The notes under the pieces are model-generated. The model did not search any database and was not told the DNA's origin. It was given only the letters and a program-made list of their open reading frames with translations. The translations under genes were made by a program, and so were the position numbers. Shown here piece by piece: positions 51,562-61,660 of a DNA stretch of 64,000 nt (the stretch's first letter is position 1; every line of letters begins with the position of its first letter). Location of the stretch: assembly GCA_019115845.1 (NCBI GenBank), contig DXCU01000063.1:32538-96537 (forward strand). Reading direction: 5' to 3'. The stretch comes from Candidatus Rubneribacter avistercoris. Lineage in GTDB: Bacteria > Actinomycetota > Coriobacteriia > Coriobacteriales > Eggerthellaceae.

Positions 51562-53760
51562 TCAGCGGCGCAGGCGAGCGGCGCCGACGGCGCATGCAAC
51601 CACGCCGAGCATCGCAACGCAGGCGAGCGCGCCGGCTGCGCTCGCCAGCGGGTCGTTCGTTCGCGCGAGGGACGTGCGGGAAGCGGCCGCAGCGGTGCCG
51701 AAGTCGCCCCCCGTGCGCTGGTTGGGCTGCGTTTCGGGAGAGGGCGCTTTGGAATCATCGGGCGTGTCGGGAGTTTCCGGATCCTCAGGAGTGGCAGGAT
51801 CCTCGGGACTCTCAGGATCTTCCGGCTCAATGGGTTTTTCTGGGTCCTCTGGCTCCTCCGGATCTGCGGACCGCTCCGTCGCGAACGCCTTCACGCATAC
51901 GTTACCCAAGTCTTTTACGTCCTGGCAATCAACCCATTCTTCCTCGATCGAGAGGCCGGTGGCTTTCAGGAAGCTCTCGCCCGGCGCGGCGTACACCTGC
52001 ATTGCGGGAAGCCCGGGGTCTCCGTCCAGAGCCGATGCGGCCTCCACCGGAACGGACCCGTCGCCGTCGTCGTCCAGCAGCGATACGACTATGCTGAACG
52101 TCTGGCCCGCGTCCACCGCCACCGTTTGAGGAAGGTCGATGGTGTACCAGCCCCAGCACTCCACCGGATAGCTGAAGGAGCACGCCGGCTCCGCGCTCTC
52201 GGGATTGGCCGGATCGGTCAGACCAACGCGCACGTCGATGCATACCTCTACGTCATCATCAAGCACCCACACGCCCACCGCGTCCAGCGTCTGATTGTCG
52301 GATGCGGTGAACACGTTCGCCCCGTACATCTGCACGCCAGATTGCCAAAGCTGTTGGGCCTTGATGCCGTCGTACTGGTACGTTTCGTCATAGGCAGGCT
52401 GGTTGTCTGCCGCCTCATCGGGAACCATCACCGCAGGCTGGGCAAGCGTCTTTTCGCAGTAGGAGAAGTAGAACAGCCCGTCGTTACCCATCGTCATCGT
52501 TGCGCCGCTGCTGCCCTCAGCCACCTCACCCCACGAGTTTTTGATAATCCACGCGCCATCAATGAGGGGGACTATCCACAAGACGCCGTCGGCATCTGCC
52601 ACGACCTCGGCAATCTCGGGGTCGTAGGAGAGCTTGTCGCCGTCCTCGTCGTAGAGTTCTGTCGCGAAGTTCCAGCGGGAGTAGGTATCGTCCCAACCAA
52701 TGATGGTCACCACGTGGTTGGTGGTGAAACCCTGCTCATCGGAGTCGTAAATCCAGTAGTTTTCCGGGAGGCGCAGTTGCAGGCTGTTCGAGTCGGGGGT
52801 GTCGGGGTCGACGCTTTCGTCGGACGCGTCGGGGTCGGTGGCGCTATCGGAATCGGTCGCCTCCCCTTCCGTGCCGCTTAAACCCACGTGATAGTACGGA
52901 CCACCCGGTGCGTCGGCATAGTAGAGCACCGACACCGCACCCGTATCCAAGATGGCCTGCTTTGTTGTGTCGAGCGCCTCCGGCTTCCAGTCGCGGTCAA
53001 CCGTGCCGTCATCGTTGATGCGCACGAAGGGCGCAATCTCGGGAAGTCCCTTGCTGTAGTCAAGACGCACGCGCGACAGGTTGTAGTTCGCCGCCGCGGA
53101 CGCCGCCATGGCGTCAGGGTCGTCGGCATTGAAAGGCACGTCGGTCTCGTTTGACAGGCCGCGCCCCGCCGCAAGGGCCGCCGAGGCCAGCATCCAGTTA
53201 CCGCCCTGGTCAAAGCCATATTCATCTTCATCAGGAATCATATGATCGTTGTCGGAGGTGGTCAGCTCATTTCCGTCGAGCGTGCCGTCGTCTGTCTGCC
53301 CGTTGAACGCGCCGTACGCAAGCTGGGCCTCCGACCAATTCAGCTCATCACCACCCGCCGATGAGATGCCCTGCTGCACCATCCGAGCCGATTCAAGCGA
53401 CGCGATTGCCCCGAACGCCCAGCACGACCCCGTTTCCCCCTGGTCTTTGACCGATGTGTACGGCGCCGTATAGGCCGAAGGCAGAAGCGCGTTCGCCACA
53501 ATCCCCGGGTCGGCGGCTTCGCCCTCCAAAAAGAGCTCTGCCCCGTTTTCTGACAAGAAGGTGCGCTGAGCGTTGAACGCCAAGGCATCGGCCACCAGCG
53601 GACGCAGGTCCTCGACGGCCGCCTCGTAGGTCGCATCTTGCCGCGACTCGGCGAGCGCCACCGCCGGCGACAACGACACCGCCAACAGCCCCGCCAACAC
53701 CGCGCGGCAACCTGCCGCCGCACGACGCTTCACTGCCGCGCGCTTCGTCCGATTTGCCAT
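51562..53760 (-). CDS. papain-family (C1) lectin-like surface protease
   Basis: A 732-residue exported protein. Signal MANRTKRAAVKRRAAAGCRA then a hydrophobic stretch ending PAVALAES. Papain core: Cys of ETGSCWAFGAIAS (~113), His of TTNHVVTIIGWDDT, Asn of WIIKNSWGEVAEG. A lectin-like beta-sandwich (MYGANVFTASDNQTLDAVGV) and a Pro/Glu-rich stalk (EDPEKPIEPEDPESPEDP) follow. It ends TSLARTNDPLASAAG + membrane segment + AARLRR. The sorting motif reads LARTN where the other proteins have TG. AAAGGA precedes ATG. A paralogue of the proteins at 30.8-37.6 kb. Confidence 0.9.
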   Translation of the reverse strand: MANRTKRAAVKRRAAAGCRAVLAGLLAVSLSPAVALAESRQDATYEAAVEDLRPLVADALAFNAQRTFLSENGAELFLEGEAADPGIVANALLPSAYTAPYTSVKDQGETGSCWAFGAIASLESARMVQQGISSAGGDELNWSEAQLAYGAFNGQTDDGTLDGNELTTSDNDHMIPDEDEYGFDQGGNWMLASAALAAGRGLSNETDVPFNADDPDAMAASAAANYNLSRVRLDYSKGLPEIAPFVRINDDGTVDRDWKPEALDTTKQAILDTGAVSVLYYADAPGGPYYHVGLSGTEGEATDSDSATDPDASDESVDPDTPDSNSLQLRLPENYWIYDSDEQGFTTNHVVTIIGWDDTYSRWNFATELYDEDGDKLSYDPEIAEVVADADGVLWIVPLIDGAWIIKNSWGEVAEGSSGATMTMGNDGLFYFSYCEKTLAQPAVMVPDEAADNQPAYDETYQYDGIKAQQLWQSGVQMYGANVFTASDNQTLDAVGVWVLDDDVEVCIDVRVGLTDPANPESAEPACSFSYPVECWGWYTIDLPQTVAVDAGQTFSIVVSLLDDDGDGSVPVEAASALDGDPGLPAMQVYAAPGESFLKATGLSIEEEWVDCQDVKDLGNVCVKAFATERSADPEEPEDPEKPIEPEDPESPEDPATPEDPETPDTPDDSKAPSPETQPNQRTGGDFGTAAAASRTSLARTNDPLASAAGALACVAMLGVVACAVGAARLRR

Positions 53761-53803
53761 TCCGCCGTCCTTTCGTCGAAGGGGGTCCACCCGAAATAGC
53801 GTC

Positions 53804-53809
53804 ACTATA
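53804..53809 (-). promoter_or_regulatory. -10 element of the C1 protease gene
   Basis: TATAGT on the minus strand, about 45 bases before the start. No convincing -35. Confidence 0.4.
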
Positions 53810-54075
53810 CCCCGTCATCCACAACAAAAGAGCAACACAGCACCCGCATGAGCGCGTGTCGAACTTTTGCCAGCTGGCAAGGTGGTTGCAAGGTTGCCGC
53901 GGTGGGGCGACCGCGGCAGAGGTTGGCGGGGACTGGCAGGGATTCGCAGGGCTTGGTAGGCGTGAGGCGTGCGGGATGGTGAGACGCTGGCAGCTGGGGA
54001 AATTGGCACCGAAAGACGCAGTGCAACGTTGGTAGCAGGACGTGCTGGCACTGCGGACTGGTGGCAACAGGGTGT
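53810..54075. other. gene-free spacer rich in GGCAG/TGGCA motifs
   Basis: Short variants of GGCAGGGATT and CTGGCAGCTGG recur irregularly (for example 53934, 53989). No reading frame, palindrome or promoter stands out. Confidence 0.3.
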
Positions 54076-54113
54076 GGAGCTGGTGGCGGCAAGGGGATGC
54101 CGCCACCAGCTCC
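54076..54113 (-). terminator. strong hairpin after the CoA-dehydratase activase gene
   Basis: A 15-bp perfect stem GGAGCTGGTGGCGGC with an 8-base loop, 8 bases past the stop on the minus strand. No T-tract. Confidence 0.6.
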
Positions 54114-54120
54114 TAGGGGG

Positions 54121-57100
54121 TTAGCTGCGCGGAGTTGCGTTCGCGGCGGACTCCGCCGCGGGTGCGGGCTCCTCGGCGTCGGCGCATCCGCCGCCGCATG
54201 CAGCACAGCCATCACCGCAGGAGAGGTTGATTTCGAACGCGCCCACGTTCTCCTGCACGGCCCGGGCACGTCCGGCCTCCACGAACGCGTCGCGCGCCTG
54301 CTTGGCCTGGCCTTCCTTCTCGGCCAGGTTCGCCTTCGCCACGCTGATCATGAGCTTGATGCGGTTGAGCTGGTTCACCTCGGACGCGCCGGGGTCGTAG
54401 TCAACCGCCACAATGTTGCTCTCCGGATAGCGACGGCGCAGCTCCTTGATGACGGCCTTGCCCACCACGTGGTTCGGCAGGCACGCGAAGGGCTGCGTGC
54501 ACACCACGTTGGGCGCGCCCGTTTTGATGAGCTCCACCATCTCGGCCGTGAGCAGCCAGCCCTCGCCCATGCTGTTGCACAGCGACAGGATCTCGCTCGC
54601 GTACTCGGCCAGCTCGTAGATGTTCGCCGGCGGCTCGAAGCGGCTCGAATCGCGCAGCGCACGCGTGATGGGAGCGCGGAACTTGTCGATCGCCCAAAGC
54701 GCGATGCGGCTGCCCACCTCGCTCTTCTTCGTCTTGCCCAGCTGGCGCTGGAAGATGCCGCCCGCAATGCCGAACAGGAAGAACTCGATAAGCCCCGGCA
54801 CCACGGCCTCGCAGCCCTCGCGCTCTATCTGATCCACGATCTGGTTGTTGGCCGTGGGATGGAACTTCACCAGGATCTCGCCCACCACGCCCACGCGCGG
54901 CTTGGTGCCCTCGCCCGAAAGCGGCAGCGTGTCGAAGTCCTCCACGATAGCGCGCACCGTGCGCTTGAACTCGCTGCGGTTCATGCCGCGGTGCAGCTGC
55001 TCCTTGCACACGCCCATCCAGTGGTCGAACAGCGCGTTCGCGCTGCCGGGCTCCACCTCGTAGGGGCGCGTGCGGTACAAACACATCATGAGCAGATCGC
55101 CGTAAGCCAGCGCGTACACGGCCTGCAAGAGCATCTTCGGCGTGATCTTGAAGCCGGGGTTGTCCTCGCCTAAGTCCTTGAACGACAGCGCGATCACCGG
55201 CACATGCGAAAGCCCCACGCTGGCCAGCGCCTTGCGGATGAGCGAGATGTAGTTGGTGGCGCGGCAGCCGCCGCCCGTTTGCGTGATGATGACGGCCAAC
55301 TTGTCCGTGTCGTAGCGGCCGCTCATCACAGCCTCCATGATCTGGCCGGTGACCAGGATGGACGGGTAGCAGATGTCGTTGTTCACGTACTTCAGGCCCG
55401 CGTCCACCGCACCGTGGTCCACGCTGGGCAGAAGCTCCAGGTTGTAGCCGAAGCGATGGAAGATCTCCACCAGCAAATCGAAGTGGATGGGCGCCATCTG
55501 CGGGCAGAGGATGGTGTAGCCCGCCTCCTTCATCTCCTGCGTGAACACCGCGCGCGGGAACTCCGTGGTGGCGCCCTCGCGCTGCCTGATGCGCTCGCGC
55601 ACCTCGGGTGCGGCTTTCTCGGCGAAGGTGGCGGGAGCGCCCATCGCGCCGCTCGCGCCCGCCGCAGCGTCGGCTGCGCCCGCACCCGCGCCCGCGTCCG
55701 CGCCCCCGCCTGCCGCAGCCCCGCCGCCAGCCAGCTCAGAGGCGATGCGACCCTCCGTCACGCCCGTCTTGGCGTCGATGCGCGCGTTCGCGTCGGCCAC
55801 CAGGGCATCCACGTCAAGCGATGCCGCCGGGCAGCCGCGCGGCATGCGCTCGGCATCGGCCGCTTCATCAGCTTGGTCTTTGAGTGCCGCCAGCAGTGAG
55901 CGCACGCGGATGCGCGCCGCACCCAGGTTGGACACCTCGTCGATCTTCAGCACGGTGTACACCTTGCCGGCCGCCTCCAGAATCTCCTGCACCTGGTCGG
56001 TGGTGAGCGCGTCCAGGCCGCAGCCGAAGGAGTTCAGCTGGATGAGGTCGAGGTCGTTGCGCTCGGTGGCCACCTTGGCCGCCGCGTACAAGCGCGTGTG
56101 GTACATCCACTGGTCCACCAGGCGGATAGGCCGCTCCAGCGTGCCGAGGTGCGCCACGGAGTCCTCCGTGAGCACGGCCAGCCCGAAGCTGGTCAGAAGC
56201 TCGGGGATGGCGTGGTTGATCTCGGGGTCGTTATGGTAGGGACGCCCCGCCAGCACGATGCCGTGCGTGCCCGTGGCCTCCATCCACGCAAGCGTCTCCT
56301 CGCCCTTGGCGCGGATGTCGCGCTTGAACGCCTCGTCCTCGGCCCAGGCGGCTTCCACGGCGTCGTCCACTTCCGCACGCGTGGGTGCGCCGGCCGGCCC
56401 CATGAGCTCCGGGTGCGCCTCCACCAGCTCCACGTACAGGCGCTCTTTGAGGTTTTCCTTGCGGTCGTAGGGCAGCCAGGGGTTGAGGAACTGCGTGCTG
56501 GAATCGCGCAGCTCGTCGATGTTGAGGCGCAGCGCCTCGGCGTAGCTGGCCACAATAGGGCAGTTGAAGTGGTTGCCCGCGCCCTCGTCCTCCTGGCGCT
56601 CCCACTTGCTGCACGGGAACCAGATGAAGTCGGGGCGCTTGTCCAGCAGGTTCATGATGTGGCCGTGGGAGAGCTTGGCCGGGTAGCACACGCTTTCCGA
56701 CGGCATGGACTCGATGCCCGCCTCGTAGGTCTGTTTCGTGGACGGGTCGGAGAGCACCACGCGAAAGCCCAACTTGGTGAAGAATGTGAACCAGAACGGG
56801 TAGTTCTCGTACATGTTGAGCGCGCGCGGCATGCCCACCGTGGCGCGCGTGGCGGCCTCGGGAGCGAGCGGCTCATAGTTGAACAGGCGATTGCTCTTGT
56901 ACTCGTAGAGGTTCGGCACGCTTTTGCTCTCGTCGAAGGTGCCCGCGCCCTTCTCGCAGCGGTTGCCCGTGATGAAGCGGCGGCGTTTGCCGGTGGCCTC
57001 GTCCACGCCGAAGTCGTTCACCGTGAGCAGGCAGTGGTTGCTGCACGCCTTGCAGCGCACCGTTTTGTGCGTGGGGGAAAGGGCTTCAATCTGCTCTAAG

Positions 57101-59208
57101 GTGAGCAGGGTTGACCGCAGCTCGGGCATGTCCGCGGAACCTGCGGGACGGGCGGCATCCTGCGGGACTGCGCTCAGAAGCTGCGCAGCCTTCGCTTCGT
57201 CCCGCAGGATGCCGCCCTGCTCCGGTGCTGATTCGCTCTGCGGAGCGCCCGCTTGGTGGGCGCCGCCGGAGCCGTTCGTGGCCGCATCTACCCCATCTCC
57301 CGCATGAGCAGATTGCTGCTGGGCGGGGAGGAGGGTTGGGTCGCGGAGTTCTTCGCTGCTCCAGGCGTTGCCGGCTTGCGCTTTGCGTTCCTCGCGCGAC
57401 AGCGCCGCAGCGTAGCGGTCGCGGGCCAAGAGGGCCGCGCCGTAGGCGCCCATGTTGCCGGCGATGTCGGGGCGCACGGCGTTCACTTCGGAGAGCTGCT
57501 CGAACGCGCGCAGCACGGCATCGTTCAAAAACGTGCCGCCCTGCACGATCACCTTCGTGCCCACGTCGTGCGGGTCGCGGATTTTGATGACCTTGAACAG
57601 GGCGTTCTTGATGACGGAAATAGCCAGGCCCGCGGCGATGTCGCCCACGGTGGCGCCTTCTTTCTGCGCCTGCTTCACGCGGGAGTTCATGAACACGGTG
57701 CAGCGGCTGCCCAGGTCAACCGGGGCTTTCGCGCGGATAGCCGTCTGCGCGAACTCGGCCACGTCCAGGTTCAGGCCGCTTGCGAAGCTCTCGATGAAGC
57801 TGCCGCAGCCCGAGGAGCACGCCTCGTTCAGCATGATGTGGTCGATCACGCCATCCTTCACGCGCAAACACTTCATGTCCTGGCCGCCGATGTCCAAAAT
57901 GAACTCCACACCCGGCAGCATCTCCTGCGCGCCACGCAGATGCGCCACCGTCTCTATCTCGCCGGAGTCCACGCGCAAAGCCTCCAGCAGCAGATGCTCG
58001 CCATAGCCCGTCACCGTGGCGTGGCCGATGGTCACCAGCGGCTCGCCCGTTTCGGCGTCAACCGGCATGGCGTTGTACATGGCGGCGAGCGCCGCCTTCG
58101 CGCAGCCCAGCACGTCGCCTTTGTTGCTGGCGTAGTGGCTCCACAGAAGCGCGCCGTCCTCGCTAATGAGCGCCGCTTTGAACGTGGTGGACCCGGCGTC
58201 GATGCCCAGGTAGGCCACCCCCGTGTAGTCCATGAGGCTGCCGCGGCGCACCACCTCGGCGTCGTGGCGGCGCTTGAACTCGTCGTAGGCTTCCTCGTTA
58301 GCGAACAGCGGGTCGAGGCGCACCACCTCCGAACCCTGGATGTCGCCGAGGTTCTTCAGGCGCTCCAGCACGTCGGCGAGGCGCTCGGACTTCACCGTGT
58401 CGCTGGCCGCGCCCGCGATGGCGCAGCCGCTGGCCACGAACAGGTGGGCGTTTTCGGGCACGATGATGTGCTCGTCGTCCAGCTCCAGCGTCTCATAGAA
58501 GCGTTTGCGCAACTCGGGCAGGTACTGCAGAGGGCCGCCGAGGAACGCCACATGCCCGCGGATGGGGCGGCCGCACGCCAGGCCGGAGATGGTCTGCGTG
58601 ACGACGGATTGGAAGATGGACGCGGCGATGTCCTCTTTGCGCGCGCCCTCGTTGAGCAGCGGCTGCACGTCGGTTTTGGCGAACACGCCGCAGCGGCTGG
58701 CGATGGGATAGAGCGTGGTGTGCTCGCGCGCCAGCTCGTTCAGGCCGCCCGCGTCGGTGTTCAGAAGCGCGGCCATCTGGTCGATGAACGCGCCCGTGCC
58801 GCCGGCGCAGGTGCCGTTCATGCGCTGCTCGATGCCTTGGTCGAAGTAGATGATCTTCGCGTCCTCGCCGCCCAGCTCAATGGCCACGTCGGTTTTGGGG
58901 ATGAACGTTTCCACGGCTGTTTTGGAGGCGATGACCTCCTGCACGAACTCCACGCCGAGCCACTGGGCCAGAAGCAACCCGCCCGAACCCGTGATGGCGA
59001 TGGTCATGCGCTCGTCGCCGAAGCCGGCCGCGGCCGCCTCTTCCAGCACCTCCACGATGGTGGCGCGCACGTCGGCGTGGTGGCGGCGGTACACGGAGTG
59101 GCGCACGCCGTCGTCCTCGTCCAGAATGGCCAGCTTCACCGTGGTTGATCCCACGTCGATGCCGATGCGCAGCTTGCCCGCGTCGCCCGCGCGCGTCTCG
59201 TTCGCCAT
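54121..59208 (-). CDS. fused 2-hydroxyacyl-CoA dehydratase activase / BcrAD-BadFG ATPase
   Basis: A 1695-residue multidomain protein. Two ASKHA-type activase ATPase domains come first: [18 protein letters not shown] with [14 protein letters not shown], then [20 protein letters not shown] with [14 protein letters not shown]; each Cys can ligate the bridging [4Fe-4S]. DUF2229 follows, with CKACSNHC and [13 protein letters not shown]. The C-terminal HGD-D-like part ([20 protein letters not shown]) ends in [16 protein letters not shown]. The family activates radical dehydratases or acts in related two-electron-to-one-electron chemistry. ATG 59208 follows AAGGAGG; ATG 59274 is the alternative. Confidence 0.9.
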   Translation of the reverse strand: MANETRAGDAGKLRIGIDVGSTTVKLAILDEDDGVRHSVYRRHHADVRATIVEVLEEAAAAGFGDERMTIAITGSGGLLLAQWLGVEFVQEVIASKTAVETFIPKTDVAIELGGEDAKIIYFDQGIEQRMNGTCAGGTGAFIDQMAALLNTDAGGLNELAREHTTLYPIASRCGVFAKTDVQPLLNEGARKEDIAASIFQSVVTQTISGLACGRPIRGHVAFLGGPLQYLPELRKRFYETLELDDEHIIVPENAHLFVASGCAIAGAASDTVKSERLADVLERLKNLGDIQGSEVVRLDPLFANEEAYDEFKRRHDAEVVRRGSLMDYTGVAYLGIDAGSTTFKAALISEDGALLWSHYASNKGDVLGCAKAALAAMYNAMPVDAETGEPLVTIGHATVTGYGEHLLLEALRVDSGEIETVAHLRGAQEMLPGVEFILDIGGQDMKCLRVKDGVIDHIMLNEACSSGCGSFIESFASGLNLDVAEFAQTAIRAKAPVDLGSRCTVFMNSRVKQAQKEGATVGDIAAGLAISVIKNALFKVIKIRDPHDVGTKVIVQGGTFLNDAVLRAFEQLSEVNAVRPDIAGNMGAYGAALLARDRYAAALSREERKAQAGNAWSSEELRDPTLLPAQQQSAHAGDGVDAATNGSGGAHQAGAPQSESAPEQGGILRDEAKAAQLLSAVPQDAARPAGSADMPELRSTLLTLEQIEALSPTHKTVRCKACSNHCLLTVNDFGVDEATGKRRRFITGNRCEKGAGTFDESKSVPNLYEYKSNRLFNYEPLAPEAATRATVGMPRALNMYENYPFWFTFFTKLGFRVVLSDPSTKQTYEAGIESMPSESVCYPAKLSHGHIMNLLDKRPDFIWFPCSKWERQEDEGAGNHFNCPIVASYAEALRLNIDELRDSSTQFLNPWLPYDRKENLKERLYVELVEAHPELMGPAGAPTRAEVDDAVEAAWAEDEAFKRDIRAKGEETLAWMEATGTHGIVLAGRPYHNDPEINHAIPELLTSFGLAVLTEDSVAHLGTLERPIRLVDQWMYHTRLYAAAKVATERNDLDLIQLNSFGCGLDALTTDQVQEILEAAGKVYTVLKIDEVSNLGAARIRVRSLLAALKDQADEAADAERMPRGCPAASLDVDALVADANARIDAKTGVTEGRIASELAGGGAAAGGGADAGAGAGAADAAAGASGAMGAPATFAEKAAPEVRERIRQREGATTEFPRAVFTQEMKEAGYTILCPQMAPIHFDLLVEIFHRFGYNLELLPSVDHGAVDAGLKYVNNDICYPSILVTGQIMEAVMSGRYDTDKLAVIITQTGGGCRATNYISLIRKALASVGLSHVPVIALSFKDLGEDNPGFKITPKMLLQAVYALAYGDLLMMCLYRTRPYEVEPGSANALFDHWMGVCKEQLHRGMNRSEFKRTVRAIVEDFDTLPLSGEGTKPRVGVVGEILVKFHPTANNQIVDQIEREGCEAVVPGLIEFFLFGIAGGIFQRQLGKTKKSEVGSRIALWAIDKFRAPITRALRDSSRFEPPANIYELAEYASEILSLCNSMGEGWLLTAEMVELIKTGAPNVVCTQPFACLPNHVVGKAVIKELRRRYPESNIVAVDYDPGASEVNQLNRIKLMISVAKANLAEKEGQAKQARDAFVEAGRARAVQENVGAFEINLSCGDGCAACGGGCADAEEPAPAAESAANATPRS

Positions 59209-59304
59209 GGCGGCCTCCTTCGAAGATTCGTCGGTGCTGGTTGCAGTGCTGGTTGCTGTGTCGTTCGCGTTCATGATGGTCTCCGTTTGCGCCGGTTCTC
59301 GGCC

Positions 59305-59895
59305 TTACAGTTTGATGGACTCGCCCGGTTTGATGAAGAAGAGGCGCATGGCAATGAGCGCCATCTCCTCGGAAGTCTCCCGCATGCCCGTCTCCAGCCA
59401 CCGCTGGATGACGCCCAGATACGCAGAGGCGTAAAACGCCACGTAGTACTGCACGAACGGCTCCGGGTTGTTGCGGTAGCGCTCGTGCAAGATGGACTGG
59501 ATGAGGTTCATGCACACGGCGTCGCGCAGACGCGGGCCAAAGCGGACATCGCCGCCGGGGCCGAGCACCGCGTGCAGGAAATCGCCCTGTTCGCGCAGGT
59601 AGCCAAAGAGGTCGACGAGGAACGGCAGCGGAGCCTTGCGCACGCGGTACTTCATAAGCTCGCGCACGGTGAGGCTTTGCATCTGCCCTTGGAGCCGGTC
59701 GAGGTCGGCCATGACCTCGTCCTCGAGCCGGGCCAGCAGGTCGTCTTTGTCGCGGAAGTGGTTGTAGAACGTGCCGCGGTTGAGGTCGGCCCGCTCGCAC
59801 AGGTCGTTCACCGTGAAGCCGTCGAAGCCGCGCTCCTCCATGAGCGAGATGAGCGCGCCGCGCAGCGCCTTCTTCGATTTGGTGATGCGTCGGTC
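59305..59895 (-). CDS. TetR-family transcriptional regulator
   Basis: A 196-residue TetR-type repressor: N-terminal HTH (ALISLMEERGFDGFTVNDLC then ADLNRGTFYNHFRDKDDL) and an all-helical C-terminal ligand domain of the TetR_C_8-like length. The GTG at 59895 was chosen for GGGAGG just upstream; ATG 59958 is possible. Its gene lies 96 bases upstream of the activase gene on the same strand, so it probably regulates itself and that gene. Confidence 0.88.
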   Translation of the reverse strand, partial: DRRITKSKKALRGALISLMEERGFDGFTVNDLCERADLNRGTFYNHFRDKDDLLARLEDEVMADLDRLQGQMQSLTVRELMKYRVRKAPLPFLVDLFGYLREQGDFLHAVLGPGGDVRFGPRLRDAVCMNLIQSILHERYRNNPEPFVQYYVAFYASAYLGVIQRWLETGMRETSEEMALIAMRLFFIKPGESIKL

Positions 59896-60062
59896 CACGC
59901 AGCCTCCCACCGTTGGACAAGACGGCCAATAATCAACACTCCGTTCAATAACGTGCATTGTACGACGTGAGAAGAGGTTTGGCAAGGCCGCGAGGCGACA
60001 AACGGCCGGAAGCAGCGGGATGCGAGTTTATCCGCATTGTCGCTCCGCATTCTGACAAATGG

Positions 60063-60092
60063 TTGACAATAGGGAGCGTCAGCGGCTATCCT
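60063..60092 (+). promoter_or_regulatory. sigma-70-type promoter of birA
   Basis: Perfect TTGACA (60063-60068), an 18-bp spacer, TATCCT (60087-60092), about 27 bases before the birA start. Confidence 0.7.
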
Positions 60093-60119
60093 GCGCACAC
60101 CGAATGGAAAGGCGCGCGC

Positions 60120-61091
60120 ATGGGAACTAGGGAACGGCTGCTCCGACTGCTGGAAGACAACAGGGACCGCTATCTGTCCGGCGAGAAGATGGCCGCCCAG
60201 CTGGGCGTGAGCCGCAACGCGGTATGGAAGGCCGTCAATGCGCTGCGCGCCGAAGGCTACTGCATCGACGCGGTTACGAACAGGGGATACGCGCTCTCCC
60301 AGGAAAGCGACCTGCTGTCGCCGCAAGCTATTGAGAGCCGCCTGCCGCCGGGCCATCCGTTCTCCGTCAGCGTGCGCAAACAGGTGGACTCCACCAACGA
60401 GGAAGCCCGGCGGCGCGCGTTGGAGGGCGCGCCCGAAGGCACCGTGGTGGCGGCCGAAAGCCAAACGGCCGGCAAAGGCCGGCAGGGAAAGCGCTTCTTC
60501 TCCCCTTCCGAATCCGGCGTGTACCTGAGCGTGGTGCTGCGACCCGAGACCACCGCCGAACGCGGCCAGCTGATCACATGCGGTGCCGCCGTGGCGTGCG
60601 CCCAGGCCATCGAGCGGGTGACGGGACGCAAGGCGCTCATCAAGTGGGTGAACGACATCTACTGCGACGGCAGGAAGGTGGCCGGTATCCTGACGGAGGG
60701 GGCCGTCGACATGGAGTCGGGGCGCTTCGACTACGTTGTGCTGGGCATCGGCGTGAACGTGAAACCTCCAAGCGGTGGATTCCCGGAGAGCATCGCGGGC
60801 ACGGCGGGCGCGCTCCTCGACAACGGGCAGCCCGCCGTGCGCAACGAGCTGGCGGCCGAAATGCTGCAGGGGTTCTGGTCGCTGTATGAGCGCCTTCCCA
60901 CCTGCGATTTCCATGACGAGTACCGTCGCCGCTGCTTCCTTCTGGGCGAGCACGTGGTGGTCTCGCATGCGGGATCGCGCGTGCGGGCGCGTGCCGTCGA
61001 CTTGACCGACGACTTCAAGCTGGTGATCGAGCTGCCCAGCGGAGAGCGCCGCGAACTGCCCTGCGGAGAGGCCAGCACGTCGCGCGCCTGA
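60120..61091 (+). CDS. birA: bifunctional biotin operon repressor / biotin-protein ligase
   Basis: A 323-residue BirA with an N-terminal HTH (GEKMAAQLGVSRNAVWKAVN), the ligase core GKGRQGKRFFSP (biotinyl-AMP loop), KWVNDIYCDGRKVAGIL, and a C-terminal SH3-like domain. It transfers biotin to carboxylase carriers and can repress biotin genes. ATG 60120 follows GGAAAGG and a TTGACA promoter; longer frames overlap the promoter. Confidence 0.94.
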   Translation: MGTRERLLRLLEDNRDRYLSGEKMAAQLGVSRNAVWKAVNALRAEGYCIDAVTNRGYALSQESDLLSPQAIESRLPPGHPFSVSVRKQVDSTNEEARRRALEGAPEGTVVAAESQTAGKGRQGKRFFSPSESGVYLSVVLRPETTAERGQLITCGAAVACAQAIERVTGRKALIKWVNDIYCDGRKVAGILTEGAVDMESGRFDYVVLGIGVNVKPPSGGFPESIAGTAGALLDNGQPAVRNELAAEMLQGFWSLYERLPTCDFHDEYRRRCFLLGEHVVVSHAGSRVRARAVDLTDDFKLVIELPSGERRELPCGEASTSRA

Positions 61092-61147
61092 ATGCTTTCG
61101 GGCCGCGCGCTGCGGCACCGTGGCCGCAAACCGCGCCTTGCGGCCTC

Positions 61148-61402
61148 TCTGTTAGACCATCGTTGGCACAGATCCCGCCAGCGGCGGCTCGGCGAGGGGC
61201 CGCCCGCGCAGGTTGGTCACAAACTGCGCCCTGTGGCACGCGCAGGGCCTCCTTCCCGCCCTCCGTGTCCTCCGCATCCGGAGAAATCCCAGGTCGCGAG
61301 AATCGCGCGGTCCGCCGATGCGTCGGATCGGCCGCCCGGAGTGCCATAGGGCGCGGTTTGTGACCAACCTGCAAGTGACTCCATGTTGAACCTCCGTTGA
61401 CA
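61148..61402. repeat. palindromic repeat element, copy 2 (interior reversed)
   Basis: Arms GGTTGGTCACAAACTGCGCC and its complement (ends near 61374) enclose an interior that matches copy 1 (7629-7850) only when reverse-complemented, while the outer flank CTCTGTTAGACCATCGTTGG keeps copy 1's orientation. No ORF is convincing. Confidence 0.8.
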
Positions 61403-61604
61403 TAGGCAGGGGCTTCGACCGCTGGAAAACGACCAGGTTGCGACGTCGCAAGGACGGATTTCGGAAGGCGGGTCGAAGCCCCGTCGGATTGCCTCTCCCC
61501 GACCAGGCACTTCCCCGGGCATGGTTGGGGCGTTGCCCGGCCAACGCCCCGAGACGCCGCAAACGCCCCTTTGGCCACCGCCGTCTGCAACCCCGATTGA
61601 TTGT

Positions 61605-61649
61605 CTATTGAGCAAATTTACGCTACTATTGAGCAAATTTGCTCAATAG
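61605..61649 (+). promoter_or_regulatory. operator of ATPase gene 5: 24-bp perfect palindrome plus 21-bp-spaced half copy
   Basis: CTATTGAGCAAATTT begins at 61605 and 61626. The second copy continues into TGCTCAATAG to make a perfect 24-bp palindrome (61626-61649), ending 11 bases before ATG. Spacing is 21 bp, unlike the 23-bp arrays. Confidence 0.8.
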
Positions 61650-61660
61650 AAAGGCGTCTC

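Noticed and set aside
57253..59148. A 631-codon plus-strand ORF
   Set aside because: Antisense shadow of the activase gene.
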